Origin: Deltaproteobacteria bacterium
GTDB lineage: Bacteria; UBA10199; GCA-002796325; JACPFF01
DNA length: 7,623 nt
Assembly (NCBI GenBank): GCA_016183065.1
Contig: JACPFF010000021.1
Span: 3,535 to 11,157, forward strand
Reading direction: 5' to 3'
Shown: piece by piece, positions 1 to 6,624 of the stretch
Layout: each line of letters begins with the position of its first letter
Position numbering within the stretch: the stretch's first letter is position 1
Program-made: the position numbers and the translations under genes
Notes under the pieces: generated by a model
Told to the model about the DNA's origin: nothing
Seen by the model: the letters and a program-made list of their open reading frames with translations, nothing else
Databases searched by the model: none

Positions 1-300
1 ATTGATCCGCACGACAACGGTTTTGCCCGTCTCCATGTGTGTCACTGTGACCGTCGTACCAAACGGGAGGGTCCGATGGGCGGCCGTCATGGCGGTGGCA
101 TTGAACCGTTCCCCGCTCGCCGTCCGCCGACCCTGAAAGCGCCCCCCGTACCACGAGGCCCAACCTTTTTGCGTGAAAGACTTCTCCGCCGCCCGGATGG
201 TGTCGGCGCGCTTTCCGCCGAACTGTTGCGCACAGGCCGTGAACACCAGCCCGCAGGCGCAGAGCATCAGGTATCGCCGGGCGTATTGGCATCGTGTCAT
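1..300 (-). CDS. rlpA: RlpA-family septal ring lytic transglycosylase / lipoprotein, N-terminal 100 residues (runs off left edge)
   Basis: Reading the minus strand from the ATG at 300-298 gives 100 codons without a stop up to base 1. The start of the protein is basic, then hydrophobic, and ends in F-T-A-C at residues 20-23, a near-lipobox that suggests an outer-membrane lipoprotein with Cys23 as the acylated residue. Residues 46-100 match the start of the RlpA double-psi beta-barrel: [19 protein letters not shown], then F-N, then [11 protein letters not shown] and GKTVVVRIN. The catalytic Asp that normally follows RIN lies just outside the window. Family members cleave peptidoglycan glycan strands or bind denuded glycans at the septum. 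A GAGGA ribosome-binding site sits about five bases before the ATG, at roughly 306-310 on the complement. The gene follows the aminotransferase gene after 100 bp, so it may share its transcript or use its own promoter. Family assignment is firm; whether it is enzymatic cannot be judged from this fragment. Confidence 0.88.
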   Translation of the reverse strand, partial: MTRCQYARRYLMLCACGLVFTACAQQFGGKRADTIRAAEKSFTQKGWASWYGGRFQGRRTASGERFNATAMTAAHRTLPFGTTVTVTHMETGKTVVVRIN

Positions 301-400
301 GGGGTCCTCGCTGACAGCGTGTGAGTCATGAGCCCCAAAACGGCCTTGCCCGTTTCAAGGGTCTCTGCCGCCTCATTTTTCGATGACATGCCGCTCGGAC

Positions 401-1270
401 TCATCCCGGCGATCCCTTCGCTTGCACCTGGAATTGCACTAATTGTTGATACGCCTCCATGAGCTGGTGTGTCACGGGGCCGGGACGACGACGCACGAGA
501 CCGCGCACCTCCCGGATCGGGAGGATCTCGGTGGTGGTGCCAGTGAGAAAGAGTTCGTCGGCACGGCGGAGATCGGCGGGATGCAGGCGTTGCTCGACGA
601 CCGGGAGACCGAGCGATTGTGCGAGGAACAGCACCAAATACCGGGTGACGCCGGGCAACACGCCGGTGGCAAGTGGGGGTGTGATGACGCGACCACGGTG
701 CACGACAAAGAGATTGGTGAATGTCCCCTCCACGATCTCGTCGCGTGAGGTCATGAAGAGGCCCTCATCGGCATGTGCGGCAGCGACTTCATTGCGCGCG
801 AGGACCTTGGAGAGATAGCTGGTCGATTTGATCGTCCCGATCGATGGGGGATCGGCATGGACGTCTTGCACAAGGATGACGCAGGCCCCGCGGCGATAGA
901 GGGCCGAGGTGCGCCGCGGGAGCGGGCGGAGAAAGATCGTGATCATCGAGCGACCGCGCCGCGGACGCCGGATCGCTGTGGTGCCGACCTGGCTCGCGGT
1001 CACCCGCAGGGCGACATTGCGGGCGTGGTTTTCGCGCAAGACCGCCAGGAGTTGTGCGCGGAATGCCGTGAGAGAAGAGCGAAACGGGATCTGCAAGGCC
1101 GCGCAGTTGTCACGCAGTCTGGCATGGTGCAAGTCGACAAATGCCGGCGTTCCATTGTACGCGCGGAGTGTTTCAAACGCCCCTGCACCGTAGAGATACG
1201 CGCGGTCGAAAATCGGGATGCCGGCTTTGTCCGCAGGATAGAGGCGGCCGTTAATAGAGACTTTGTTCAT
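401..1270 (-). CDS. Fold-type IV PLP aminotransferase (PabC-like aminodeoxychorismate lyase / BCAT / D-amino-acid aminotransferase group)
   Basis: This 289-residue protein has the normal length of class IV aminotransferases. It begins with the standard N-terminal strand (NKVSINGRLYP) and the FDRAYLYGAGAFETLR block at residues 21-36. The PLP-binding lysine is K148 in TIKSTSYLSKVLARNE. The cofactor-N1 glutamate is E181 in EGTFTN, followed by TPPLATGVLPGVTR (197-210) and the phosphate-binding TGTTTE (243-248). All core cofactor residues are present, so it should be active. The family uses PLP to transaminate branched-chain or D-amino acids, or to eliminate pyruvate from aminodeoxychorismate in folate synthesis. 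The preceding gene is PabB-like, which favours a PabC assignment by context, but that neighbour lacks its catalytic residues, so the substrate is open. The start overlaps the end of the PabB-like gene by 20 bp and no good Shine-Dalgarno is visible, which points to translational coupling. Confidence 0.85.
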   Translation of the reverse strand: MNKVSINGRLYPADKAGIPIFDRAYLYGAGAFETLRAYNGTPAFVDLHHARLRDNCAALQIPFRSSLTAFRAQLLAVLRENHARNVALRVTASQVGTTAIRRPRRGRSMITIFLRPLPRRTSALYRRGACVILVQDVHADPPSIGTIKSTSYLSKVLARNEVAAAHADEGLFMTSRDEIVEGTFTNLFVVHRGRVITPPLATGVLPGVTRYLVLFLAQSLGLPVVEQRLHPADLRRADELFLTGTTTEILPIREVRGLVRRRPGPVTHQLMEAYQQLVQFQVQAKGSPG

Positions 1271-2654
1271 GGATCGTCGTAATCGGGGTGCTGTGGAGCC
1301 GCGAGAAAAAGTGCGTCACGCGCCCGTTGGTTTGTTCCAGGGTTTCCTCGAAGGGCGTACGGGCATCGAGCCAACTCGCGGCGTGAACGTACCCGAGCCC
1401 CTCATGCATGGTGAGTAAACGGACGCAGAGGTTGAACTGGGCCCTGGCATTCGGCGCCCAATAGCCCATGGCGCCGGTGTAAGCATGGCGCGGAAAGGGT
1501 TCATGATGCGCGAGCAACTGCAAGGCGCCGGGTTTTGGATAACCGGTCATGGAGAGGCCGGGGACGAGTCGCGCCAGGGCGTCGAGGATCGTGAGCGGCG
1601 ATTGCAATTGCAGTCGCAGGTTGCAGGCCAGATGCGCGGCCTGCCGATCGGTCTCCACTTGGGGGATGTCAAGGGTGACACGCCCACACGCGAGTGGGGC
1701 AAATTCCTCCTGCAACCGATGGAGTGTCCCCGTGGCCTCGGTGCTGTGCGCCATATCATCCAGGACATCGGGTGCATGGTGCGGGTGGTGATAAAAACGA
1801 TGCGCCAACACCGGCTTGGCCATCAGCTCCCGGCCTTGCAGCGAGAGAAAGCAGGTCGGTGAGGTGGAGGAGAGTTGATACTCGCCGAGATTGAGAAAGG
1901 CGCTGTGCGGCGTGGGATTGTGCTCGCGCAGCCGGGCGTGGACTGCCCACGGTTCTTCCTGCATCAGGCCGACATACCGTTGCGCGAGGTTCAGTTTTTG
2001 CGCGAGGCCCTGCCACAGGTGATGTTGGAGCGTCTGCGCAATCTCGCGGTACCGACGGAGCGGACTCACCGGCGCCAGATCGTCCGGCTCCAATTCGCGC
2101 TCGAGATAGGGCGGACTGGTGACCTGCGATGGTTCGCTCATGAGCGCCAGGAGCTGCTCGGCGCGCTCCTGCGCCAGGGCCTGGCGCGGTGCCATAGCCT
2201 CGTCGAGGCCGAGCGAGGCTATGTAACAGGTCCGCTCCACATGATCAAAGACGGCGACGGTGTCGAAGAGCCCAAACCAGGCATCAGGCAGCATGGTCCC
2301 CTGATGGGCGCGATCGATTCGCTGCGCCTTGGCGCCCCACTCAAAGGAGACATAGCCGACGAGGCCGCCATAAAACGGGAGATAGTGGTCCTCCGGCAGG
2401 GACGACAGGCAATCGGCGAAGTGGCGCAGGGCCTCGATCGGTTGATCGATCTGAATGTGCGGGGCCTCATGACCGCGACGGCGCGTGACAAAGCCGTCGA
2501 CGGAGGAGAACGTGGCGACCGGGGCAAGACCGAGGAACGTGTGTCGTGGTCCGGCGTCGAGGCAAAAACTGTGCGGGTGCGATCCAATGCGGGCAAGGGC
2601 CAGCTCCACGCGGAACCCTGCGGGGAGATCGAGCAGATACGGCATATGGCCCAT
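1251..2654 (-). CDS. Chorismate-binding (PabB/TrpE-like) protein with a degenerate active site
   Basis: The frame runs from a possible TTG at 2690 (479 codons) to the stop at 1251. I prefer the ATG at 2654 (467 residues), or the ATG at 2645, because PabB-type homology starts at PYLLDLPAGF. Residue numbers here use the TTG start. Family landmarks are present in order: YGGLVGYVSFEW (107-118), KLNLAQRY (232-239), NPTPHSAFLNLG (258-269), MTGYPKPGAL (381-390), YTGAMGYW (404-411), FNLCVR (419-424) and FEETLEQ (447-453). The catalytic core is not. SPERF reads SPTCF (277-281), PIKGT reads PVLAH (293-297), and the VDLxRND block has no recognisable counterpart. In E. coli PabB the lost residues correspond to Glu258 and Lys274, which are 16 apart; here T279 and L295 are also 16 apart, so the alignment is in register. 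An uninterrupted full-length frame argues for a retained non-catalytic or altered role rather than a decaying gene. It lies directly after the lyase-like gene and overlaps the aminotransferase gene by 20 bp. Confidence 0.8.
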   Translation of the reverse strand: MGHMPYLLDLPAGFRVELALARIGSHPHSFCLDAGPRHTFLGLAPVATFSSVDGFVTRRRGHEAPHIQIDQPIEALRHFADCLSSLPEDHYLPFYGGLVGYVSFEWGAKAQRIDRAHQGTMLPDAWFGLFDTVAVFDHVERTCYIASLGLDEAMAPRQALAQERAEQLLALMSEPSQVTSPPYLERELEPDDLAPVSPLRRYREIAQTLQHHLWQGLAQKLNLAQRYVGLMQEEPWAVHARLREHNPTPHSAFLNLGEYQLSSTSPTCFLSLQGRELMAKPVLAHRFYHHPHHAPDVLDDMAHSTEATGTLHRLQEEFAPLACGRVTLDIPQVETDRQAAHLACNLRLQLQSPLTILDALARLVPGLSMTGYPKPGALQLLAHHEPFPRHAYTGAMGYWAPNARAQFNLCVRLLTMHEGLGYVHAASWLDARTPFEETLEQTNGRVTHFFSRLHSTPITTIHEQSLY

Positions 2655-2690
2655 GGCAGGTATCGGATCACACTGCCGGGACGCCGTCAA

Positions 2691-3734
2691 TCAGCAATAT
2701 GTCCGTGTCACCGGGGGAACGCCTTGCAGGAGGTCGGCCGTGTCGATCCCGTGTTCATCCACAATCGTGATCGGGACCTGCGGCATGCAGCGACGAATCT
2801 CCCCAACCAGCTGTTGATAGATCTGCGTGCGCACCTGACGCAGATACCGAAAGCAGCCATTCACCGGGACCAGTTCGCCAAAAAAGATGCGGGATGCGGG
2901 GAAACGGGAGGCCACCTTGACAGGAAGACCGCGGGGATAATGGAAGCAGGAGAGTTCGATGCGCGAGAGGAGTTTCACGGGGAGCGATTGCGCCACGGTC
3001 TCAAGGAGGCATCGATAGTCGGCTGCCCAGTCCGGATATTGCACGATCGGATCAATGACGATCCCGATCGGATAGCCGAGCTCAGCCAGCTGGGTCAGCG
3101 CCGTGCAGCGATCGGCGAGCGAGGGCGAGCCGCGTTCTTCGTCCGCAATGATGCGCTCCGTGGTGACCGTCATCAAAATGGTGGTGCGTCCGTGATGGGG
3201 GATTTTTTTCAGCTCTGTCGGTGTGACGGCGCGCGTTTTGAATTCGAGGGAGGCATTGGGTGTCCAGGCAAAAAAAGGAATGAGGAGTTCCGCAAGATGG
3301 AGGGAGGGCTCCATGGCGAGCGGATCGCCCAGGCATCCGCACCGAAGTCGAAATTGTTGCCCCGGTTGCGCGGCGCACCGTCGTCCCAGATCTGCGAGGG
3401 CCTCCTCGATATTGACATGAATCGTCAAAAAAGGACGCCGTGCAATAATCACCGGGAGCGGGGAGTAACTGCAATCATACGGGGCGTTCATGACAAAATC
3501 GGCCTCAATGGTCGTGGTACCCCCATCGTGCTGCATGGTGTGGTACCATCGTTTGGTCGATTGCGTCATCAACCACTGCTGTTTGGCGCGGAGAAAATCC
3601 TCCGGGAGTTGCATGCTGTCGAGATCGGTGATCAGTTCGGTGTGGACATCGGGGAGTGCGGCGAGAATACGCTGTGTGGTCGGCAACCCGCGCACCTGTG
3701 CGTCAATATAGAGAATTTCCGGTTTCGTCTGCAT
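2691..3734 (-). CDS. Spore photoproduct lyase (SPL)-like protein with a broken radical-SAM cysteine motif
   Basis: The 347-residue protein has the length and layout of the SPL family, radical-SAM enzymes that repair UV-induced thymine dimers. Matches include ILYIDAQVRGLPTTQRIL (7-24), the strand-loop before TIHVNIEEAL (104-113), LEFKTRAV (163-170), and TERIIADEERGSPSLADR (192-209) leading into GYPIGIVIDPIVQYPDWAADY (220-240). The last block is very typical of the family. The [4Fe-4S] motif expected as GC-x3-C-x-YCYL reads NAPYDCSYSPL at 83-93, so the first and third cluster cysteines are replaced by A84 and S91 and only C88 remains. C134 in CLGD falls where B. subtilis-type SPL has its hydrogen-donor cysteine (CTSD); that alignment is by eye. 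Without the cluster the protein should not cleave SAM, but it may still bind DNA or act structurally. It begins 77 bp after the ParB-like gene; the gap holds a small 6-bp hairpin (3781-3797) with no T-run. GAGG stands only one base from the ATG, an odd spacing. Confidence 0.78.
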   Translation of the reverse strand: MQTKPEILYIDAQVRGLPTTQRILAALPDVHTELITDLDSMQLPEDFLRAKQQWLMTQSTKRWYHTMQHDGGTTTIEADFVMNAPYDCSYSPLPVIIARRPFLTIHVNIEEALADLGRRCAAQPGQQFRLRCGCLGDPLAMEPSLHLAELLIPFFAWTPNASLEFKTRAVTPTELKKIPHHGRTTILMTVTTERIIADEERGSPSLADRCTALTQLAELGYPIGIVIDPIVQYPDWAADYRCLLETVAQSLPVKLLSRIELSCFHYPRGLPVKVASRFPASRIFFGELVPVNGCFRYLRQVRTQIYQQLVGEIRRCMPQVPITIVDEHGIDTADLLQGVPPVTRTYC

Positions 3735-3811
3735 GCCTCGTGACTGCTATCGCTGCCTCGGAGGGGTGTCAATCGTTCCCGTCTTCGCGGGGAAGACACG
3801 GTGCTTGCGGA

Positions 3812-4786
3812 TTAGATGGAGTTATACCAATCGAAGATCTTGTGCCACGCCTGCCGTTCAAAGGCCTTCTGCAGATGGCTGACGATCGTCTCGAGCTCTT
3901 CCGGGCCCCGAATCTGGCATTCCAGTTTCAGTTTATTATCCTCAAAATAGGGATCGGCGGTAATCTTGGCCATGTTCGGGAGTTGCAATTCTTGCAACAG
4001 GCCGGCAAATTGTTGCTGGCGCCGCGCCAACGTCGGGAGACGCACGCCACGTAGGGTCTGGCGGAGCGCGGCCATTTTGGCGGTGGGGGCCACGCCTGGA
4101 TCGGCGACCACGGAGAGGAGTTGATACCGCTGCAGGACCTCCTCGACGGTCATGGCGTCGCGCGCCGAGATCTCGCGGATCATGGATAAGAGTTCGTTGA
4201 GCTTGGCCGTGGTGGCCCGCAATGGCCGCAGGACGCTCAAGAGCGCCTCCTGGGTCGTCGGGCTGAATTCGGCAATCCGCGCCGCCGACGAGAGAGCGTA
4301 TTGGTGATCGACGACGAGTTCCTTCATCGGTCCGGAACATTGATGGAGCGAGAGGAGTTGATGGAGGACTTTATAGCTCGGCTCTTCGCCCATCATCGGC
4401 AGGTATCGTTTGACCAATTCATCTTCCGCTGTGCTGTAGACATACGCCAATTTGTGGAGCGTGTTGGACTTCTCGACAATACTGAGCTGACGGGTTGCCA
4501 GATTGTCGTGAAGATTGTAGAGGAATGCCTGCAGAACGGAGAGATCCGTGTGTTCATAGACCAGTGCCGGGATCGTTTGCCGCGCCAGTTTCTGTGAGGC
4601 AAGGACGCGTCGATATCCGGTGACGATCTGATAGGTCCCATCGACGGTGTGACGGACGAGGATCGGTTGGACAATGCCGATCGTTTTCATCGAGGAGACG
4701 AGTGCGTCGAGGTTCCGCGAGAAGGTCATGCGAAAACTATCATCGGCAATGTTGAGAGCACTCATCGGGAGGAACTGCAGGAGCAT
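3812..4786 (-). CDS. ParB/Spo0J-like CTPase-fold DNA-binding protein
   Basis: This 324-residue protein carries a ParB N-terminal domain at about residues 8-80: LPMSALNIADDSFR, then IGIVQPILVRHTVDGTYQIV (36-55), then the box II motif GYRRVLAS (57-64) in place of the common GERRxxAA. After it comes N-x-H-x-N with LSIVEK (91-106), which corresponds to the segment linking to the KorB/Spo0J helix-turn-helix domain. A helical, probably DNA-binding region spans about 120-175. The remainder (about 180-324) is helical and not recognised, and lacks the usual ParB dimerisation tail that I could identify. ParB proteins bind centromere-like sites and switch as CTP clamps in chromosome or plasmid partition. 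No parA lies beside it here, and the downstream genes are metabolic or repair-like, so it may be a regulator or a loader for the SPL-like protein rather than a partition factor; that is inference. No Shine-Dalgarno precedes the ATG, in keeping with a possible leaderless transcript. Confidence 0.82.
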   Translation of the reverse strand: MLLQFLPMSALNIADDSFRMTFSRNLDALVSSMKTIGIVQPILVRHTVDGTYQIVTGYRRVLASQKLARQTIPALVYEHTDLSVLQAFLYNLHDNLATRQLSIVEKSNTLHKLAYVYSTAEDELVKRYLPMMGEEPSYKVLHQLLSLHQCSGPMKELVVDHQYALSSAARIAEFSPTTQEALLSVLRPLRATTAKLNELLSMIREISARDAMTVEEVLQRYQLLSVVADPGVAPTAKMAALRQTLRGVRLPTLARRQQQFAGLLQELQLPNMAKITADPYFEDNKLKLECQIRGPEELETIVSHLQKAFERQAWHKIFDWYNSI

Positions 4787-4795
4787 AGGGTGCGG

Positions 4796-4824
4796 CTTAT
4801 GACAAAAAAGGGTGGGTGGTGCAA
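4796..4824 (-). promoter_or_regulatory. Possible minus-strand promoter of the ParB-like gene, giving a near-leaderless mRNA
   Basis: On the minus strand TTGCAC (complement of 4819-4824) is followed after exactly 17 bases by CATAAG (complement of 4796-4801). These match the sigma70 consensus at 3/6 and 4/6 positions. Only nine bases separate the -10-like box from the ATG of the ParB-like gene, so a transcript starting about seven bases downstream would begin almost on the start codon. That would explain the missing ribosome-binding site. The match is weak and short motifs like this arise by chance. Confidence 0.3.
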
Positions 4825-4850
4825 CAAGAAAGGTCAGGGCAAGGGAGACT

Positions 4851-6098
4851 ATGCCAACACAACAGCAACGAACCGCCTATGATGAGGCGATGGTCTACAT
4901 GCGGACCGCGGCGCAACGATTGGCCATGCCGCCGGAGTATCAGCAGCTGATCGCCAATACCTATCGGGAACTCCGCGTTCAGATCGCCATTCGTCGCGAC
5001 GATGGGTCCTTATTTGAGACCTTTGGCTACCGCGTGCAGCATAACGGGGCCCGTGGGCCGTATAAGGGCGGGATTCGGTATCACCCTGCGGTAAATATCG
5101 ATGAAATCCGGGCCTTGGCGAGTCTCATGACGTGGAAAAACGCGCTCGTCGATATCCCTTTCGGTGGGGCCAAGGGGGGGATTACGGTGGACACCCACCA
5201 ACTCTCCAAGCGGGAGCTGCAAAGTCTTACCCGGGCCTTTATGCGGAAGATCGACATGGCCCTGGGACCACATCGGGACATCCCCGCGCCGGACATGTAT
5301 ACCAATGCGGAAGTCATGGGCTGGATGATGGATGAATACGGCCGCCGCCATGGCCACACGCCCGCGGTGGTGACCGGGAAGCCGCTTGATCTCGGCGGTT
5401 CGCTTGGGCGGACCGAAGCGACCGGGCGCGGCGTCAGTTTTGTCACGCAGTGGGCCTCGGCCGATTACGGCGTCAAACTGCGCGGTGGCACGGTGGTGAT
5501 TCAGGGATTCGGGAATGTCGGTTCCTATGCCGCCGAGTTTTTGCAGCAGGGAGGGGCGCTCATTATTGCGGTCTCGGATGAGCGCGGCGGGGTCTATAAC
5601 GCCGAGGGGCTCGACATTCCGAAATTGCGCCAACATCATCAGGCGCACGGTACGGTTGTCGGGTTTGCCGGGGGGACGCCGGTCGAGGGGGAGAAGCTCC
5701 TCCTGATTCCCTGCGATATCCTGATGCCGGCGGCCTTGGGGGACGTCATTACGGAGGCAAACGTCAAGAAACTCGACACCCACATGGTCATTGAGGCGGC
5801 CAATCATCCCGTTACGCCCGCCGCCGCGGCAATCTTGTGGCAGCGCGATATCCGGGTCATTCCGGACATCTTGGCGAATGCCGGCGGGGTCATCGTCTCC
5901 TATTTCGAATGGACACAAAATCTGCAGCAATTCTATTGGAAAGAGCATGACGTGAATAATCGCCTCGGGGAAAAATTGGAGACCGCGTATCGGGCCATTC
6001 ACGAGATTGCCGCGCGCGAAGAATGTTCGCTACGCGAGGCTGCCTACATGATCGCCCTCCAGCGTGTGTATGATGCCGTGCGCCTGCGGGGGATTTAG
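4851..6098 (+). CDS. gdhA: Glutamate dehydrogenase (Glu/Leu/Phe/Val dehydrogenase family)
   Basis: The protein interconverts glutamate and 2-oxoglutarate plus ammonia with NAD(P) in the cytoplasm, linking nitrogen assimilation to the TCA cycle. With the ATG at 4851 it has 415 residues, typical of hexameric bacterial and archaeal enzymes of about 420. Visible motifs are FGYRVQHNGARGPYKGGIRYH (58-78, substrate-binding K72), the catalytic lysine K108 in IPFGGAKGG, the catalytic Asp D148 in PAPDMYTN, GGSLGRTEATGRG (182-194), the Rossmann motif GFGNVG (219-224) and the C-terminal LANAGGVIVSYFEW block (341-354). One small oddity is EAANHP at 315-320, where family members usually have a G, A or M in place of the His. 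The start is supported by AAGGGAG just upstream, although its spacing is short; an upstream in-frame ATG at 4812 lacks support. The last codon lies one base before the tadA GTG, so the two genes are probably cotranscribed. The Glu versus Leu/Phe specificity is inferred from overall resemblance. Confidence 0.93.
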   Translation: MPTQQQRTAYDEAMVYMRTAAQRLAMPPEYQQLIANTYRELRVQIAIRRDDGSLFETFGYRVQHNGARGPYKGGIRYHPAVNIDEIRALASLMTWKNALVDIPFGGAKGGITVDTHQLSKRELQSLTRAFMRKIDMALGPHRDIPAPDMYTNAEVMGWMMDEYGRRHGHTPAVVTGKPLDLGGSLGRTEATGRGVSFVTQWASADYGVKLRGGTVVIQGFGNVGSYAAEFLQQGGALIIAVSDERGGVYNAEGLDIPKLRQHHQAHGTVVGFAGGTPVEGEKLLLIPCDILMPAALGDVITEANVKKLDTHMVIEAANHPVTPAAAAILWQRDIRVIPDILANAGGVIVSYFEWTQNLQQFYWKEHDVNNRLGEKLETAYRAIHEIAAREECSLREAAYMIALQRVYDAVRLRGI

Positions 6099-6099
6099 C

Positions 6100-6552
6100 G
6101 TGTCAGCGGCTGGGATATGGATGCGTGCGGCATTGTGCGAGGCCGAGCAGGCGGCGGCCATGGGCGAGGTGCCGATTGGTGCGGTCGCAGTGGTGGGCGA
6201 TGCCATCATTGCGCGGGCGCATAATGTGCGTGAGGCCACGCACAATCCGTTGGGTCATGCCGAGATTTTGCTCATTGAACAGGTCAGTCGCACGCGTCAG
6301 GCGTGGCGGTTGGATGATGTCACCGTGGTCGTGACGTGTGAGCCATGCCTCATGTGCGTCGGGGCCATGTTACAGGCGCGGATTCCGCGAGTGATCTACG
6401 GTTGTGCCGATCCCAAGGCCGGAGCGTGCGGGTCGCTCTATACCGCACACAATGACCCCCGCCTGAACCACCGGATCGATGCCGTTTCTGGCGTGTCGGC
6501 CGACGAGTGCGGTGCGTTGTTGTCGGTGTTTTTTCGGGCCAGGCGCGGGTAG
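6100..6552 (+). CDS. tadA: tRNA adenosine(34) deaminase TadA
   Basis: TadA deaminates A34 of tRNA-Arg(ACG) to inosine so that one tRNA reads three arginine codons. The 150-residue product has the usual length. It shows the WMRAALCEAEQAAAMGEVPIG N-terminal helix region, the zinc and proton-shuttle motif HAE (in GHAEILLIE) and the second zinc motif PCLMC in CEPCLMCVGAMLQARI, followed by IYGCADPKAGACGSLY. I chose the GTG at 6100 because family proteins begin several residues before the WMR motif and because GGGGGAT precedes it at a fair distance. The in-frame ATG at 6121 would remove part of the conserved first helix region. An upstream ATG at 6064 lies inside the dehydrogenase gene and adds unrelated residues. 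It follows the dehydrogenase gene after one base and precedes tRNA-Ser, a tadA/tRNA-Ser neighbourhood seen in many bacteria. Confidence 0.95.
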   Translation: MSAAGIWMRAALCEAEQAAAMGEVPIGAVAVVGDAIIARAHNVREATHNPLGHAEILLIEQVSRTRQAWRLDDVTVVVTCEPCLMCVGAMLQARIPRVIYGCADPKAGACGSLYTAHNDPRLNHRIDAVSGVSADECGALLSVFFRARRG

Positions 6553-6595
6553 GCGCAGCCTTATGTGCGCTTGCCCCACCGCCCCTGCTTTCCGG

Positions 6596-6617
6596 TTGAG
6601 CTTTCGCCCGTTAATGG

Positions 6618-6624
<7 letters not shown>
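6596..6624 (+). promoter_or_regulatory. Possible sigma70-type promoter of tRNA-Ser
   Basis: TTGAGC (6596-6601) and TATGCG (6619-6624) are separated by 17 bases and lie 20 bases before the mature tRNA start. Both boxes match the consensus poorly (4/6 and 3/6). The position suits a tRNA promoter, but readthrough from tadA would serve as well. Confidence 0.3.

Noticed and set aside
338-355. Hairpin AAACGG-CCTTGC-CCGTTT after the aminotransferase gene as a minus-strand terminator
   Set aside because: The stem is six pairs and only four T bases follow on the minus strand; an equally good alternative pairing exists, so it is not convincing.
1875-3743. 622-codon open frame on the plus strand opposite the PabB-like and SPL-like genes
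   Set aside because: It is the reverse of two recognisable protein families. Its translation is rich in Arg and Gly with no family motifs, a usual by-product of GC-rich coding sequence.
5010-6002. 330-codon open frame on the minus strand inside gdhA
   Set aside because: It lies wholly opposite a well-conserved dehydrogenase and has no recognisable motif.
6553-6570. Hairpin GCGCA/TGCGC after the tadA stop as a terminator
   Set aside because: The stem is only five pairs with an eight-base loop and no T-run follows.
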